Shown here: positions 1 through 10,033 of the stretch, one piece after another
Position numbering within the stretch: position 1 is the stretch's first letter
Layout of the letters: every line of letters starts with the position of its first letter
Source: Phlegmacium glaucopus
Taxonomy: Eukaryota; Basidiomycota; Agaricomycetes; Agaricales; Cortinariaceae
DNA: 19,415 nucleotides
Direction: 5' to 3'
Assembly: GCA_015039465.1 (NCBI GenBank)
Contig: MU130357.1
Coordinates: forward strand, 232,756-252,170
The notes under the pieces: model-generated
What the model saw: only the letters and a program-made list of their open reading frames with translations
Databases searched by the model: none
Told to the model about the DNA's origin: nothing
Made by a program: the position numbers and the translations under genes

Positions 1-297
1 GTGAAGCTGATATCTTACATCTTCGTATACCGGATCATCCTTTGTATTGCAGACCCGCTTGAGCAGCGTCGTTTTCCCTGCGTTTGCCCTGCCGATAACG
101 AGGATGCGAAAGTGGGAATACTTGTCTCGGAGTTTCTCAGCTTCTTCCGGGGTTATGATCACACTTGAAGCGGGATCGACTGGAGGCGTGGGGTTCAAGC
201 GGCTTTGAGGCTCGCTCTGAGATTTAATTTTGAACACTTTCTTCAGTCGTTCGCGAATTCCTTGGGACTCTTTGGCAGTCTGGGTGCGTTCAGCCAT
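1..297 (-). CDS. P-loop GTPase-like (G domain) protein, N-terminal part, cut by window edge
   Basis: Reading the minus strand from the ATG at 297 gives 93 open codons to position 19. The first ~35 residues are basic and polar. A linker follows, and then the strand-loop motif FRILVIGRANAGKTTLL at about residues 66-82, a classical Walker A/G1 box (GxxxxGKT). The next segment KRVCNTKDD is typical of the large family of small G-domain proteins in Agaricomycetes. The Walker B and NKxD motifs would lie outside the window. A GTAAG at 18-14 right after codon 93 may be a splice donor, so the first exon may end there. The role is unknown. Such proteins often lie near TPR-CHAT or NLR-like genes, and a TPR-CHAT relic is the next gene on the same strand. 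This is inferred from the motif alone. Confidence 0.75.
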   Translation of the reverse strand, partial: MAERTQTAKESQGIRERLKKVFKIKSQSEPQSRLNPTPPVDPASSVIITPEEAEKLRDKYSHFRILVIGRANAGKTTLLKRVCNTKDDPVYEDVRYQLH

Positions 298-567
298 ATC
301 GATGAAGGTGGGAGACAACAGTTCGCAACACGGACATCAGTAAAACGTGGGAATATTGGTATGTAGTTGTAGCTCCGACCACCAGGTGGCGGTGTGGTCA
401 TGGCAAGGCAAGATATAGGATTGTATCTAGGTCATCGACATGATATAAAGATCATAGGATCCTATCGTTATGCTTCGATAATATAAGTTAGCGCCATGTC
501 ATATCAATCTGATCCAATCCTATAATAAAGTTCCCAGAAAGATTCAACGAATGCAAGAGATAGATCG
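298..567. other. Intergenic region upstream of the GTPase gene
   Basis: This AT-rich spacer lies between the GTPase start and the premature end of the TPR-CHAT relic. No gene or RNA is recognised. It should hold the GTPase promoter, but no clear TATA box was identified. The distal CHAT coding sequence expected here is absent. Confidence 0.4.
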
Positions 568-791
568 TTATGTCAAGTGGGGTATAGGTATCTTGAATTT
601 TTCAGTTGATGGAGCAGGATCAGGGGTAAGCAACAAGCCTATGGTCGGTATATAGGAAAAGATGAAATAATCGGAAGCACATTCGCTGGATACTTCGATA
701 TCGCAGCAACCAGCCCTGCATGGATAGGAAGGAAAGTGAAGGCTCCAGTGGGGCACCATTGCAACACGGGCAGTTCTCGTGAATAGGATTT

Positions 792-841
792 CTATGATCA
801 TGTAAGTAGGCTGACAGTTCATAATGGATGAAAGTACTCAC
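792..841 (-). other. Intron in the CHAT part of the TPR-CHAT relic
   Basis: On the minus strand the donor is GTGAGT and the acceptor is CATAG, giving a length of 50 nt. Removing it joins ...SLLKID to KSYSRELPVLQWCPTGAF, restoring the conserved CHAT WCPTG segment. Confidence 0.65.
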
Positions 842-1839
842 GTCGATTTTGAGAAGACTGACTACAGGCTTCACCACTTCGTCCCACAAAATTCTCAAAA
901 CAAATTTGAAAATATCGTCCGACGATCGTAATTGATTATCCCTCAACCTCAACCCGCGGGTCTCCCCAAGAAGAGCGGTTACATTTCCCATAGTTGTGTC
1001 GATGGAAGAGCGGGAGACTGTCATCTGTGAGGCGGCGGCTTGTACAAGGCGGACGAGGTCCTGCAAGCCGCTAGTGGGTAAGGCTTGGGATATCGATGTG
1101 ATGAATGCTGGTTGACGTCAGGATGAGGCAGTGACTCCCGTTATCATTAGCCACTAGAACGACCACGGGGTATGCTGAGGCAGCTTTTTGTAGCAATGAA
1201 AAAGGACTGGGTCGAAGAAAATCCTCAAATCCCTTCAATTTTCTCACTTCATTAATACCCTTCTCCCATTCTTCGTTAAGGCGATTCAATCGGGATGCTT
1301 CTTGATCTAAGGATAATTTCTTCCGATTGTCTGAGATATCAACCGAAATATCACGATAGGAGCCAAGCTCCAGTGCAGTTGCACTACCTCGTAGCTTACG
1401 CGCAAGTTGCGGTTTGATATCATGGAGTTGATCGAAAGGCGACCGCAGAGATAGGGACTGTGACCAGAAAATGCTTCGTCCTGCTTCAAGAAGCTCTATT
1501 GCTTTGACCAAATTTCCAGTTTGAATAGCGCATATTGACGCATCCCGCGCTAAACCATCGCTTCTGGCACTCAATGCTTCCTGGCGTGATTGTAAATCAA
1601 AGCTAAGAGCAGCCAGTTGAGGTAAAGCTTGCAAGGCAGCTTCATAAGCGTGAATTGCAGAATTATGCTGGTGCTTTACTGCATGACGTATCCATAATTT
1701 CGCAATGGAGAAACGTGTAGATGGTGATTGAGAGGAAGAATGCATAGCAGTGGAGAATGAAGACATGGCTTCCTCCAAAAAATGTGAATTTCCATCAGTT
1801 GATGAGTGAGCGCGGACAAGGGCAATCCCTAAGGCACAG

Positions 1840-3206
1840 AGGGAGGACGATCGAAGGGGATGGGGTGAAGGTCGCAGCTCGAGAGCTTGCCTGTGGAGAG
1901 AAATGGCTTCATCGGGGTCACAATTCTGGCCTCCTTGGTCAAATCGGTTCGACAGTGCATCTGCAAGGTTGTTGAGGGAGACAGATCGATCCGGATGGGG
2001 TGAAGGGAAGAGCTCAAGAGCTTGTTCGTGGAGAGAAATGGCTTCATCGAGATCACTTTTCGGGCCTCCGTGCTCAAATTGGGTCAACAGTAGATTTGCA
2101 AGATTGTTAAGGGAAGTAGATCGATTCAGATGGGGTGAAGGGAAGAGCTCAAGAGCTTGTCTGTTGAGAGAAATGGCTTCATCAAGATCACTTTTCTCGC
2201 CTCCTTGCTTGAATCGGGTCAACAGTACAGTAGCAAGATTGTTGAGGGAGGCAGATCGATCTGGATGGGGTGATGGTCGGAGCTCGAGAGCTTGACTGTT
2301 AAGATCAATAGCTTCATCAAGATCATCTCTCTGGCCTCCTTGCTTAAATCGAGTTGACAGTGCATTTGCAAGATTGTTGAGGGAAGTAGATCGAAGTGGA
2401 TAGGGTGAAGGTTGGAGCTTGAGAGCTTGTCTGTTGAGAGCAATAGCTTCATTGAGATCACTTCTCTGGCCTCCTTGCCTAAATCTAATTGACAGTGTAT
2501 TTGCAAGAGTGGTGAGGGAAGTAGATTGATTTGGTGAGGGAAGTAGATTGATTTGGGTGGGATGGGCGTCGGAGCTCGAGAGCTTGTCTGTTGAAAGCAA
2601 TAGCTTCATCGAGATCACTTTTCTCGCCTCCTTGCTTAAATCGGGTCACCAGTACGTTTGCAAGATTGTTGAGGGAAACAGGCCGAAGGGGATGGGGTGA
2701 AGGTCGGAGCTCGAGAACTTGTATGTTGATATCAATAGCTTCATCGAGATCACTTTTCTCGCCTCCTTGCGTAAATCGGGTCCACAGTGCATTTGAAAGA
2801 TTGGTAAGGGACGTAAGTCGATTTGGATGGGGTGAAGGTTGAGAGCTTGCCTGTGGAGAGAAATGGCTTCATCAAGATCACATTTCGGGCCTCCTTGCTG
2901 AAATCGGGTCAACAGTGCATTTGCAAGAATGATGAAGCTAGTAGATCGAATTGGATGGAGTGAAGGGAAGAGCTCGAGAGCTTGTCTGCTGAGAGAAATG
3001 GCTTCATCAACATCACTTCTCTTGCCTCCTTGCGTAGATCGCATCCACAGTACAGTTGCAAGATTGTTGAGGGTAGTACATCGATTTGGATGGGGTAAAG
3101 GTTGGAGCTTGAGAGCTTGTCTGTGGAGAGAAATGGCTTCATCAAGATCATCTCTCTGACCTCCGTTCTGAACTCGGAGTAGCAGCGTTTTTGCGAGATT
3201 ATCTAA
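1840..3206 (-). repeat. Array of ten TPR-coding repeats, 135 bp each
   Basis: The coding repeat has a 135-bp (45-residue) period. For example, the GCTTCATCAAGATCA block recurs at 2176 and 2311. Units differ at only a few positions, which suggests recent expansion by unequal exchange. Units 3 and 5/6 contain the small deletion and duplication that break the reading frame. Confidence 0.85.
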
Positions 3207-3423
3207 AGCAACACTATAATTCTGACTGCTGGTAGGGAGCCCTGAGATTCCCTTGTAGAAAAGCCCTACTGAAGCGTTTAGATCACTCATGTTACCTGAC
3301 TTTCTGAAGTCTTGAGTTCGAAGCTTGCTTGCTAACCCAAGCAGTGCCAGTGTACCTTTGGCTGCCGGCGCCATCTCTTGGGTATTGGACATAGTTAAGC
3401 GTTTTCAAGTAGGCCTAAAGGCT

Positions 3424-3432
3424 GTATATAAG
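3424..3432 (-). promoter_or_regulatory. Possible TATA box of the TPR-CHAT gene
   Basis: The minus strand reads TTATATACA about 32-40 nt before the ATG at 3392. The position is plausible, but the motif is short and the region AT-rich. Confidence 0.3.
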
Positions 3433-3719
3433 AACGACGAAGTGCTTAGCGTATAGCTCTTGTGCTGAAAGTAATTCTCAACCTTTAACAACATACCAAT
3501 ATTTGCCCTCATGAACTCTGAATCCACCAACTACAATCGGGTCCCAGGTGCTGCCAGTAGGCGATGGTGCAAGCTCTTGAAAGCGCGATGAACACCGTGT
3601 GGTGTTGCTGACAATTATGAAGAAATAAGGAAGGAATGAAAAACACTGTGTACACACGAACAATAAAGGGACCAGCTCTTATATAAAATTTAATACACTA
3701 ATTGACAGACAGCATAGAA
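3433..3719. other. Intergenic stretch with no recognised gene
   Basis: A 61-residue minus-strand frame (3478-3663) ends in DPIVVGGFRVHEGKYWYVVKG-like sequence that looks somewhat protein-like, but no family was recognised and no exon partner was found. No RNA gene or repeat was seen. Confidence 0.3.
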
Positions 3720-4984
3720 TTATAAACCTTTGCAAAGCATCTTGCCTCGTCTAAGCTGAGCTTTACATAACTCAATCTCCGTTGGGACAGCCAGGATCGA
3801 AGCGAGCAGGATCCCAGTGGAATCAGCGAATCCAAGAGAACCCGATCTTGAATTCACGTTCTTGTCGGGTCTTTTCGATATCATGGTTAGTATTCGGATC
3901 TGGAGGTTCTTGGTTGACACGGTAAAAGACGTTCACGCTGTGGAAAGGATCGTATCATCATCATCAAACGGACTTTCGGAGCCAGGAAGAATGAATATAA
4001 TGAAAAACGTACTATGCTGACCCCCCACAAAGACCCTCAAGACTAATGAGCGTGAACACGAAAAAGATGCTCAGGCTCTCTGATTCGTCACCGAAAAACC
4101 CGATGGCAGATTCATACATCAAGGCTAAGAAAATGATAAATTGGATGATCGCAGGCAGGGGTATTAGTCGCGCTGGGAGTGCTGGAATTCCAAGGGATAT
4201 AGATGATCGATGGTTTGATATACCAACTTTTTTTTCCACAAATGAGTTCAATGATATAGAACGTGTGGGGATGAGATCTGGCGTACCTGCCATAGTGGAT
4301 AATAGTCACGTATGCTATGAATGATTTTGCTTAGAAGCCAGTGGCCTTCGGTAGAGGGAACAGGATAGATAAGGGTTGGTCCGATACCCTGTATACAATT
4401 TTGGAGGTAAATCGATGAGCCCAAGAGAGATTGAATGTGGATCGGGAGAAAACAAACCTGGTTAATCGTATACTCGAACTGCGTCAAGCAACCGTTAAGC
4501 GAGAATCAGGGAAGAAAGTGAGGTAGGTAATTTACCGTATAAACACAAACTAACATGATGTATTATTAGTCGACTGGTTCTCCATGATATCTAAAGGGGT
4601 ACAACTTACAGAGAGGCAACATGTATCTCATGAAAAGCGGCCGAGTAATGTGCCACTTGTCGCTGGCAGATAGAGATACGCCTCTTTTTGGCCCGGATGG
4701 AAGACTGCCTTCCTCCTCTCCTGCTTCATCTTCCGAAGTAGCTAATGGCGTATATGGAAGTGAAGTTGTAGGTACAGCGGGGGTTAAGATATCTTCATAA
4801 GCAGAACGAGGAAGGGGGTAAAGGAACGCAGAACTACGAGGAAGGAGGAAGAAGTAGGTTAACGGGATAGCCAGAGGCACAACCTATAGTTAACCTCAGG
4901 CGTGAATGATGGAATACGACAAGATGATGAGGGACGTACTGATGATAACCCCACCCCAACGCGTACTCCAAGACTACGCATCTA
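3720..4984 (-). pseudogene. CLN3/battenin (Btn1) homologue, C-terminal half, 5'-truncated and frame-broken
   Basis: The spliced minus-strand reading gives, in order, LGVRVGVGLSS, VVPLAIPLTYFFLLP (a membrane segment), an acidic loop, SASDKWHITRPLFMRYMLPLFCVY, FEYTINQGIGPTLIYPVPST, SIRDYYPLWQ, SSISLGIPALPARLIPLP, a hydrophobic helix, LEGLCGGSAYVNVFYRV, and GSLGFADSTGILLASILAVP ending LCKGL. These are conserved blocks of the CLN3 family of lysosomal/vacuolar membrane proteins. Exons are 4940-4984 (partial), 4610-4883, 4536-4549 (14 nt), 4458-4478, 4287-4388, 4013-4226 and 3720-3937. Two breaks are visible: a small deletion near 4208-4212 removes residues after LVYQT, and an extra base in the GGG at 3841-3843 shifts the frame before GSLGFAD. 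The N-terminal half is missing because the P450 duplication unit starts at 4985. The family call is firm and loss of function is likely. Confidence 0.8.
4536..4549 (-). other. 14-nt microexon in the CLN3 relic
   Basis: This exon is bounded by CATGTTAG upstream and GTAAATT downstream on the minus strand. Including it changes MLPL/FEYTINQ into MLPLFCVYTFEYTINQ, the form expected in the family. The flanking introns are 60 nt (4550-4609) and 57 nt (4479-4535). Confidence 0.65.
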
Positions 4985-7783
4985 CTTCTCATGTACTAGC
5001 TGAAGCACTCTTACACTGGGCTGCATTAGTTCAATAAAGTTAGAAACGCCGCGTTATCTGCAATCTGTCGATGGCTAGTTTACTACGTACCGTTGGTAGC
5101 AGAAGCAAAAAAAAACGCCACGGCGTTATCATGATGCTGTCTCTTAGCGATATCGGCGACTCCTCAGCCTGGCGCTAGCTGTGTTCCATGTGAAAGTACT
5201 TGTCGTTGACAGTGGTATAGCTTGAGCACCAGGCCAATCTCGAGACGCTGTATTTGGAGGCGAATCTTTCAGGACATAATTGGTGGTTCTGTCTCTCCGT
5301 CAACGGTTGCTGTAGTGTTTTTCATCTTGACTTCTCAGGGCTTGTCTTCAGAAAGTCATGGTTGCAATTGGCAAAGTCAATTTATTCAAGGAAATAACTG
5401 TGGTGCATAGCACGAGCTCGATATGTAGGGAAACCGGCAATCAACTACCAACCCTGAAAATCAACACTTCACACAAGTCCCGAGTCTCAGAGTCCAGACC
5501 GCCGGTGATTTGGAGTTCTGTATCGTATGGCTTTAGTTCCGATCCTCGGGTTTTGTGGTGGTTGGACCAACGTGAAACACTACTAGATATGGGCTCCCTG
5601 AAAGGCTATATAAGTATAGCAAATCCGCTATAATGCCTGGCGATTACACGCAATGGGCAGCCTTACTTATCTCGACATCGTGTTCGCTATATTTACAGTC
5701 GTATTGCTCAAGAAGGTCTTCACTAAACGCTCGATACCTTTGCCACCTGGCCCATCAAAACTACCTCTTCTCGATAACCTGTTGGACTTGCCTACTGATA
5801 AAGCATGGGTCACTTTCTCAGACTGGGGCAAAAAATGGGGTATGTGTCTCACAATTGTGCTTCACCAACACGGTCATGAACTTCAATTAGGTGACATTGT
5901 TTCCATTTCGGCACTCGGTCAGCATATAGTGATCCTAAACTCTGCGAGAGTGGCAGTAGAGATGCTGGACAAGAAGAGTGCAATTTACTCTGACAGACCC
6001 ATCCTTCAAATGGGAGGAGAACTAGTAGGCTGGAAAAACTCACTTGCTCTTCTCCCATACGGAGACCGATTTCGCAATTATCGCAAGTTTTTCCATCAGC
6101 TCATGGGCAACGTTTCCTCGGCGTCTTCGTTTTATCCAGTGGAAGAACTGGAAACTCACAGGTTGTTAAAACGAGTTGCGGCAAACCCAGACAATTTGGC
6201 AGCCCATGTACGCAAGTGAGTCCGAATCGGCATCATCTAGCTACTTGGAATAAAGGATAATACTCACGTCTCTTCCCCATCTGTGTAGAACTGCTGGTGC
6301 AATAATTCTCCGTATATCTTATGGCTACGAGGCCAAGGAAAAGGACGATCCTTTTGTCACCCTCGCTGATGAAGCGATGCAGCAATTTTCGCTTGCAGCT
6401 GCGCCAGGTAGCTTTCTTGTCGACACCTTCCCTCCATGTGTGTTGTTCATGTACTGGTTATTCATTCCGGAATGAAACTTATGAAGGATCTACAGTGAGG
6501 TATCTACCAGCTTGGTTTCCTGGAGCAGGCTTCAAGCGGACAGCAGTTCACTGGGCTGAGACGCTTACGAAGATGGTCGAAGCCCCACACCAATTTGTCA
6601 AACAACAAATGGTGAGCTGCATAATGCATGCTCACTCGCCCTCACTGATACAAATCCTTCTTCCCTCCTCGTAGGCATCAGGAACAGCGGAACCATCCTT
6701 CACTTCCCGCCTGCTCGAGGGGTCTCATATCACTGCTGAACAAGAACACGACATTAAATGGTCTGCACTTTCATTATATGGAGGTGGCGCAGATACAGCA
6801 AGTTTCTCTTTCTCTTGCGCTTAACCCAATTGTAAGATTTCAAACTAATATCGGGATGAATATAGACTGTATCTACCATCTATGCTTTCTTTTCAGCCAT
6901 GACCGTTTGTCCCGATGTTGCTCGAAAGGCCCAGGCAGAAATTGACGCTGTGGTTGGAACTGACAGATTACCAACGTTTTCTGACAGAGAGAATCTGCCA
7001 TATACAAACGCTATTGCCCTTGAAATAATGCGATGGCATGTTGTCACGCCTACTGGTAAACTCTCCCTCTCTTCCCCCTGACTCAACGCGCTGCTCACCA
7101 AGGCGTGGAACTCTAGGTCTACCCCACTGTGTGACGGAAGATAATATCCATGATGGCTATTTGATACCAAAAGGTGCCGTGATATTCGCCAACATTTGGT
7201 AAGTTGCATCAAAGACTTGAAATACGATGGAAACCAAAAGATTTATCCGCAGGTCCATGTTGCATGATCCAAAAGTCTACTCGAACCCCGCGAGTTTCAA
7301 TCCCGAGAGATTTTTAGGACCAAACATGGAACGAGACCCTCGTGACATTTGCTTCGGATTTGGAAGAAGGTATGTGTGGATATATATGGTTTATTCCTTT
7401 ATTCTTACTTGACAATCTGATTTGTAGGATTTGCCCTGGTAACACTATCTCTAACTAACCTTCCTTGGCCCATAATTGATGTGTATGTCGTCAAGGTCGA
7501 GTCTTGGCTGATTCATCAGTCTTCATCGCGTGTGCAATGGTTTTATCTGTTTTTGATATCACCAAATATTCCAAAGACGGAATCGTCATTGAACCGGTCG
7601 TTGGACAGATGGCGGGTACTATTAGGTGAGATTTTGCCAACAGTTGAAGAGAGTGTTGGTCGCAATCTCAACCTTTAATTTTTTAAAAAAAAATTTAAAC
7701 AGCCATCCTGAGCCTTTCAAGTGCTCCATTTTACCTCGTTCACAGAAGGCGTTGGACCTCATTAATTCTGACTTTGAATCGTA
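4985..7783 (+). repeat. Segmental duplication copy A (P450 gene with promoter)
   Basis: This segment is a direct repeat of 11063-13849, about 2.8 kb, covering ~670 bp upstream and the entire P450 gene. Similarity starts at CTTCTCATGTACTAGC and stops inside the stop codon (TAA here, TGA in copy B). Small indels are common in the upstream part and introns, while exons differ mostly by substitutions. Confidence 0.92.
5607..5613 (+). promoter_or_regulatory. TATA box of P450 copy A
   Basis: TATATAA lies 40 nt before the chosen ATG at 5653 and is identical in spacing and context in copy B (11679-11685). An out-of-frame ATG at 5633 lies about 20 nt after the box and may precede the transcription start. 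Confidence 0.6.
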
Positions 7784-7784
7784 A
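5653..7784 (+). CDS. Cytochrome P450 monooxygenase, copy A (503 aa, 11 exons)
   Basis: This is a heme-thiolate monooxygenase, probably anchored in the ER membrane; the substrate is unknown. Exons: 5653-5839, 5891-6215, 6289-6437, 6496-6611, 6675-6797, 6866-7055, 7117-7198, 7253-7369, 7428-7438, 7496-7625 and 7703-7784. They sum to 1512 nt with a continuous frame and a TAA stop. Residues ~3-22 ([20 protein letters not shown]) form the N-terminal anchor, followed by the proline-rich hinge [12 protein letters not shown]. Helix I carries GGADTT, helix K carries EIMR (ExxR), then FNPERF, and the heme loop FGFGRRICPG holds the cysteine ligand. Intron 5 (6798-6865) uses a GC donor (GCAAGT). The heme Cys lies on the 11-nt exon 9. 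The motifs fit the fungal multi-family P450 group often auto-named O-methylsterigmatocystin oxidoreductase, but that name implies no proven reaction. It appears intact. Confidence 0.9.
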
Positions 7785-7893
7785 ATTTTTTTGCCTCTAT
7801 TGATGTTTTATTTAGTGAGCGATAAATATGAAGCACCTGACTGTTTCTCTCATTTCAATTGTTGACTTGCTTTGTGCGTTCCCATGAATTTGA
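7785..7893. other. Junction between P450 copy A and the VWA8 fragment
   Basis: This short AT-rich stretch lies between the P450 stop and the first recognisable VWA8 exon. It differs completely from the sequence after copy B, marking the right edge of the duplication. No upstream VWA8 exon is recognisable here. Confidence 0.5.
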
Positions 7894-10033
7894 CGTAGGT
7901 TTTCCCAGTGTTTTTCCCTGTTTTCCCAAGCCCCGAACTACCCTTATTCTTTGCGCGGTAAGGGTTCCAAGTAATGTGATCCGATGTTCCGAGAGAGCTA
8001 ACGGATTTTTTTTAAAGAGTTGATCAACCTTGTGAGGCACCTGAATTATTATCCTTCGGATACTCTGGGGGATGCTTTGCGGAACGTTTTTGACTTTGAT
8101 ATTCACCAGCCTGAAACCATCGACAAACTTGCGGAGATTCTTCTACATCATGGGTTTGGGGTTCATTCTTTCTCGCTACATGAACAAAATTTCTTATCGG
8201 GTAAATATATAGATTGCAAGTTCCTAATTTGGGTTTGAATGCAGCTCGAGAAAATGCGAAGAAGAAAGTGCAGGATATCCATTTTGACCCGAAGAATACC
8301 AGCCTTGACCAACCTAAGGAAGGAGAACACGATGACGAGGAACACTCAGGTGGCAACAGATGGGCTGGCGGTGTAAGTGGTCATGAATTAAAATAATACA
8401 AGCCAATACTTAGATAAGTGTTATATTTCTAGACTGGCGGGCGAGATACTGCTGGTATGGGAGGGGTAGGGGGATACAAGCGCATCTATAAAGGGGGAGA
8501 TATCAAGCAGGTATGTTTTTCAATATGTTGGTAGAAGTTGAATTGCTGAGGTTTTGTCAATCAGGTTTCGGACTCTTTGAAAGAGAAAGTTCCTGATCAT
8601 ATCCGAGAGAAGGCTCGTCAGATGGCTCGCCAAGAACTTCAACGTCGACTAGAAGAACTTGACATGTCTATTTCTGAAGCAAAGGGGTATGGAGCGCTGC
8701 TGGCAGCTACGCAGGCTCATATGGCGTCTCTTCTTGATTTGCTTGAACGTGGGTTCTGATAATAAGCACTATAAGAATGGATGATGGGCTAACTGACCTT
8801 AGACCTTGCGGCTAAGGAGGAAGAGCGTGTTTAGGTTAAGCGTCAGATTGATGGAGAGCTGGATGATAGTCGTTTAACGGAAGGGTTGACTGGTGAATCC
8901 GCTGTCTACAAGCGTCGTGGGATGGAGAAACCTGAGCTTGGCCGACCTCAAATCAAGTATGTACACCATTTAAACACTCCTACTCTGTCTTTTTCCTGAT
9001 GCCACATCTGTAGGCCGAAGAGAATCAAGTTCATTTTCGACTTGAGCGCATCCATGTATGTTTATTCATGATGATTTGCTATACTTCCCTTGATTGAATC
9101 GTCTTGATAAGGTACCGCTTCCAATATGATGGTCGTCTGCAGCGTAGTATGGAAACAGGTCCGTTATGCAACCCTCAGTTGTTCTATTGACCCATGCCGT
9201 TTGTTTAAGCTGTTATGCTGATGGAGACATTTGACCGGCTTTCTCGTAAGGAGAAATATGTCTGGGACGTATGCATCCCTAAAAATTTTCTTATGGAATT
9301 CTTCCTGATAACTATTTTAGATGTGTGGTCATGTAAGTTCTTATGTTGGTGTATGACGAGGCTTCATTGACGCAAACCCCAGTCTGGGGATGGACCCGAT
9401 ATCACGTTGACTGAGGAAGGCAAGCCTTTGAGTGAACTCAAGGACCGCTGGAAGGTTACAGAAAAAATGTTCATGATTCCACAATACGCTTTTGCTGGCG
9501 ATTACACGGGTATGTAATTCATTCAATTCAGTTCGAGGTTTTTCTTAGTCAAATTTGTTATGCAGTTGAAGCCATTGAAAAGGGCGTAACGGACGTCGCA
9601 AAATATGATGCAGGTGGGTTATATTTGTTCTTTTTTTTTTGCACAAAAACGATGGGTTCTGATTCTCTTTTGTAGACGACTGGTTTGTCATCGCTATCAC
9701 GGTTGGTCGCCGCGTTTTCCTCCGATGATTTTAAATGACTGAACGAACCTGAAATTCAGGACGCCAATTTCGACAGGTATCAAATCACTCAAGAGGAGCT
9801 TACAAATGCGATGAAACACAATCCCAAAGTCAACACTGCTTTGATTTGCATAGGTGAAGGTGCTGAAGCATCTTGGTTTATTCCTCCTGTTTGTAATTTT
9901 TTTTTGTCCTGATCATCTGTCATCTGTCTTTAGGGTCACCAAGAGCCTTCCTGGACGAGCATTTAGGGTGGCTAATACGGGAGATATACCTAACGTCTTA
10001 CGGAGTATCCTTTCTACGATGGTGGATCGCTGA
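7894..10033 (+). pseudogene. VWA8-like protein, C-terminal part with VWA domain; 5'-truncated, in-frame TAG
   Basis: VWA8 is a large AAA-type ATPase with a C-terminal von Willebrand A domain; the animal protein is mitochondrial. Only the C-terminal ~500 residues are here. Conserved blocks are NYPYSLRELINLVRHLN, RNVFDFD, GGRDTAGMGG, DGELDDSRLTEGLTGE, YKRR, FIFDLSASMYRF, HSGDGPD, FAGDYTVEAI, ITDANFDRY and LPGRAF. The MIDAS is complete (DLSAS, then T of GDYT, then D of TDAN). Exons: ?-7957, 8018-8200, 8245-8372, 8433-8510, 8565-8748, 8803-8956, 9014-9055, 9112-9158, 9210-9268, 9321-9332 (12 nt), 9383-9509, 9566-9613, 9676-9701, 9760-9875 and 9934-10033. The frame stays open except for TAG at 8832-8834, where family members have Trp. 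The ATPase region is absent: P450 copy A ends 110 bp upstream. It is probably a relic, though it may still be transcribed. Confidence 0.85.
9321..9332 (+). other. 12-nt microexon in the VWA8 fragment
   Basis: This exon encodes MCGH between an acceptor ending TTTTAG and a donor GTAAGT. It is needed to join KEKYVWD to SGDGPD, forming the conserved HSGDG segment. Confidence 0.7.

Larger units (their letters stand above)
568..3392 (-). pseudogene. TPR-CHAT protein, frameshifted and C-terminally truncated
   Basis: The gene starts at the ATG at 3392 with about 62 residues of leader (MSNTQEMAPA...), followed by ten 45-residue tetratricopeptide units of the type SLNNLANAL..RF.QGG...DLDEAI.L.RQALEL.PSPHP.R, a degenerate eleventh, and then the linker and N-terminal half of a CHAT (caspase HetF-associated) domain. 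CHAT landmarks are PVVVLVANDNGSHCLIL, ILWDEVVKPVV, WCPTGAFTFLPIHA and SDYFIFSYIPTIGLLL. The frame is broken four times: near 2840 (a 7-nt deletion relative to sister repeats), near 2530-2575 (a local duplication), at about 1078, and at a GGG run at 714-716. One intron (792-841, GTGAGT...ATAG) is supported because it joins the CHAT pieces. The frame stops at 568, before the part that would carry the catalytic His and Cys. It is probably a dead paralogue, although single-base breaks could be sequence errors. Confidence 0.8.

Noticed and set aside
1903..2842. Plus-strand frames of 130 and 83 codons with repeated SSRSLFSPPCLNRV-like units
   Set aside because: They are the antisense shadow of the 135-bp TPR repeats; a repeat length divisible by 3 keeps the opposite strand open.
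5633..5890. ATG at 5633 as the start of the P450 gene
   Set aside because: It is out of frame with the P450 and lacks the membrane anchor and PPGP hinge; the ATG at 5653 opens the correct frame in both copies.
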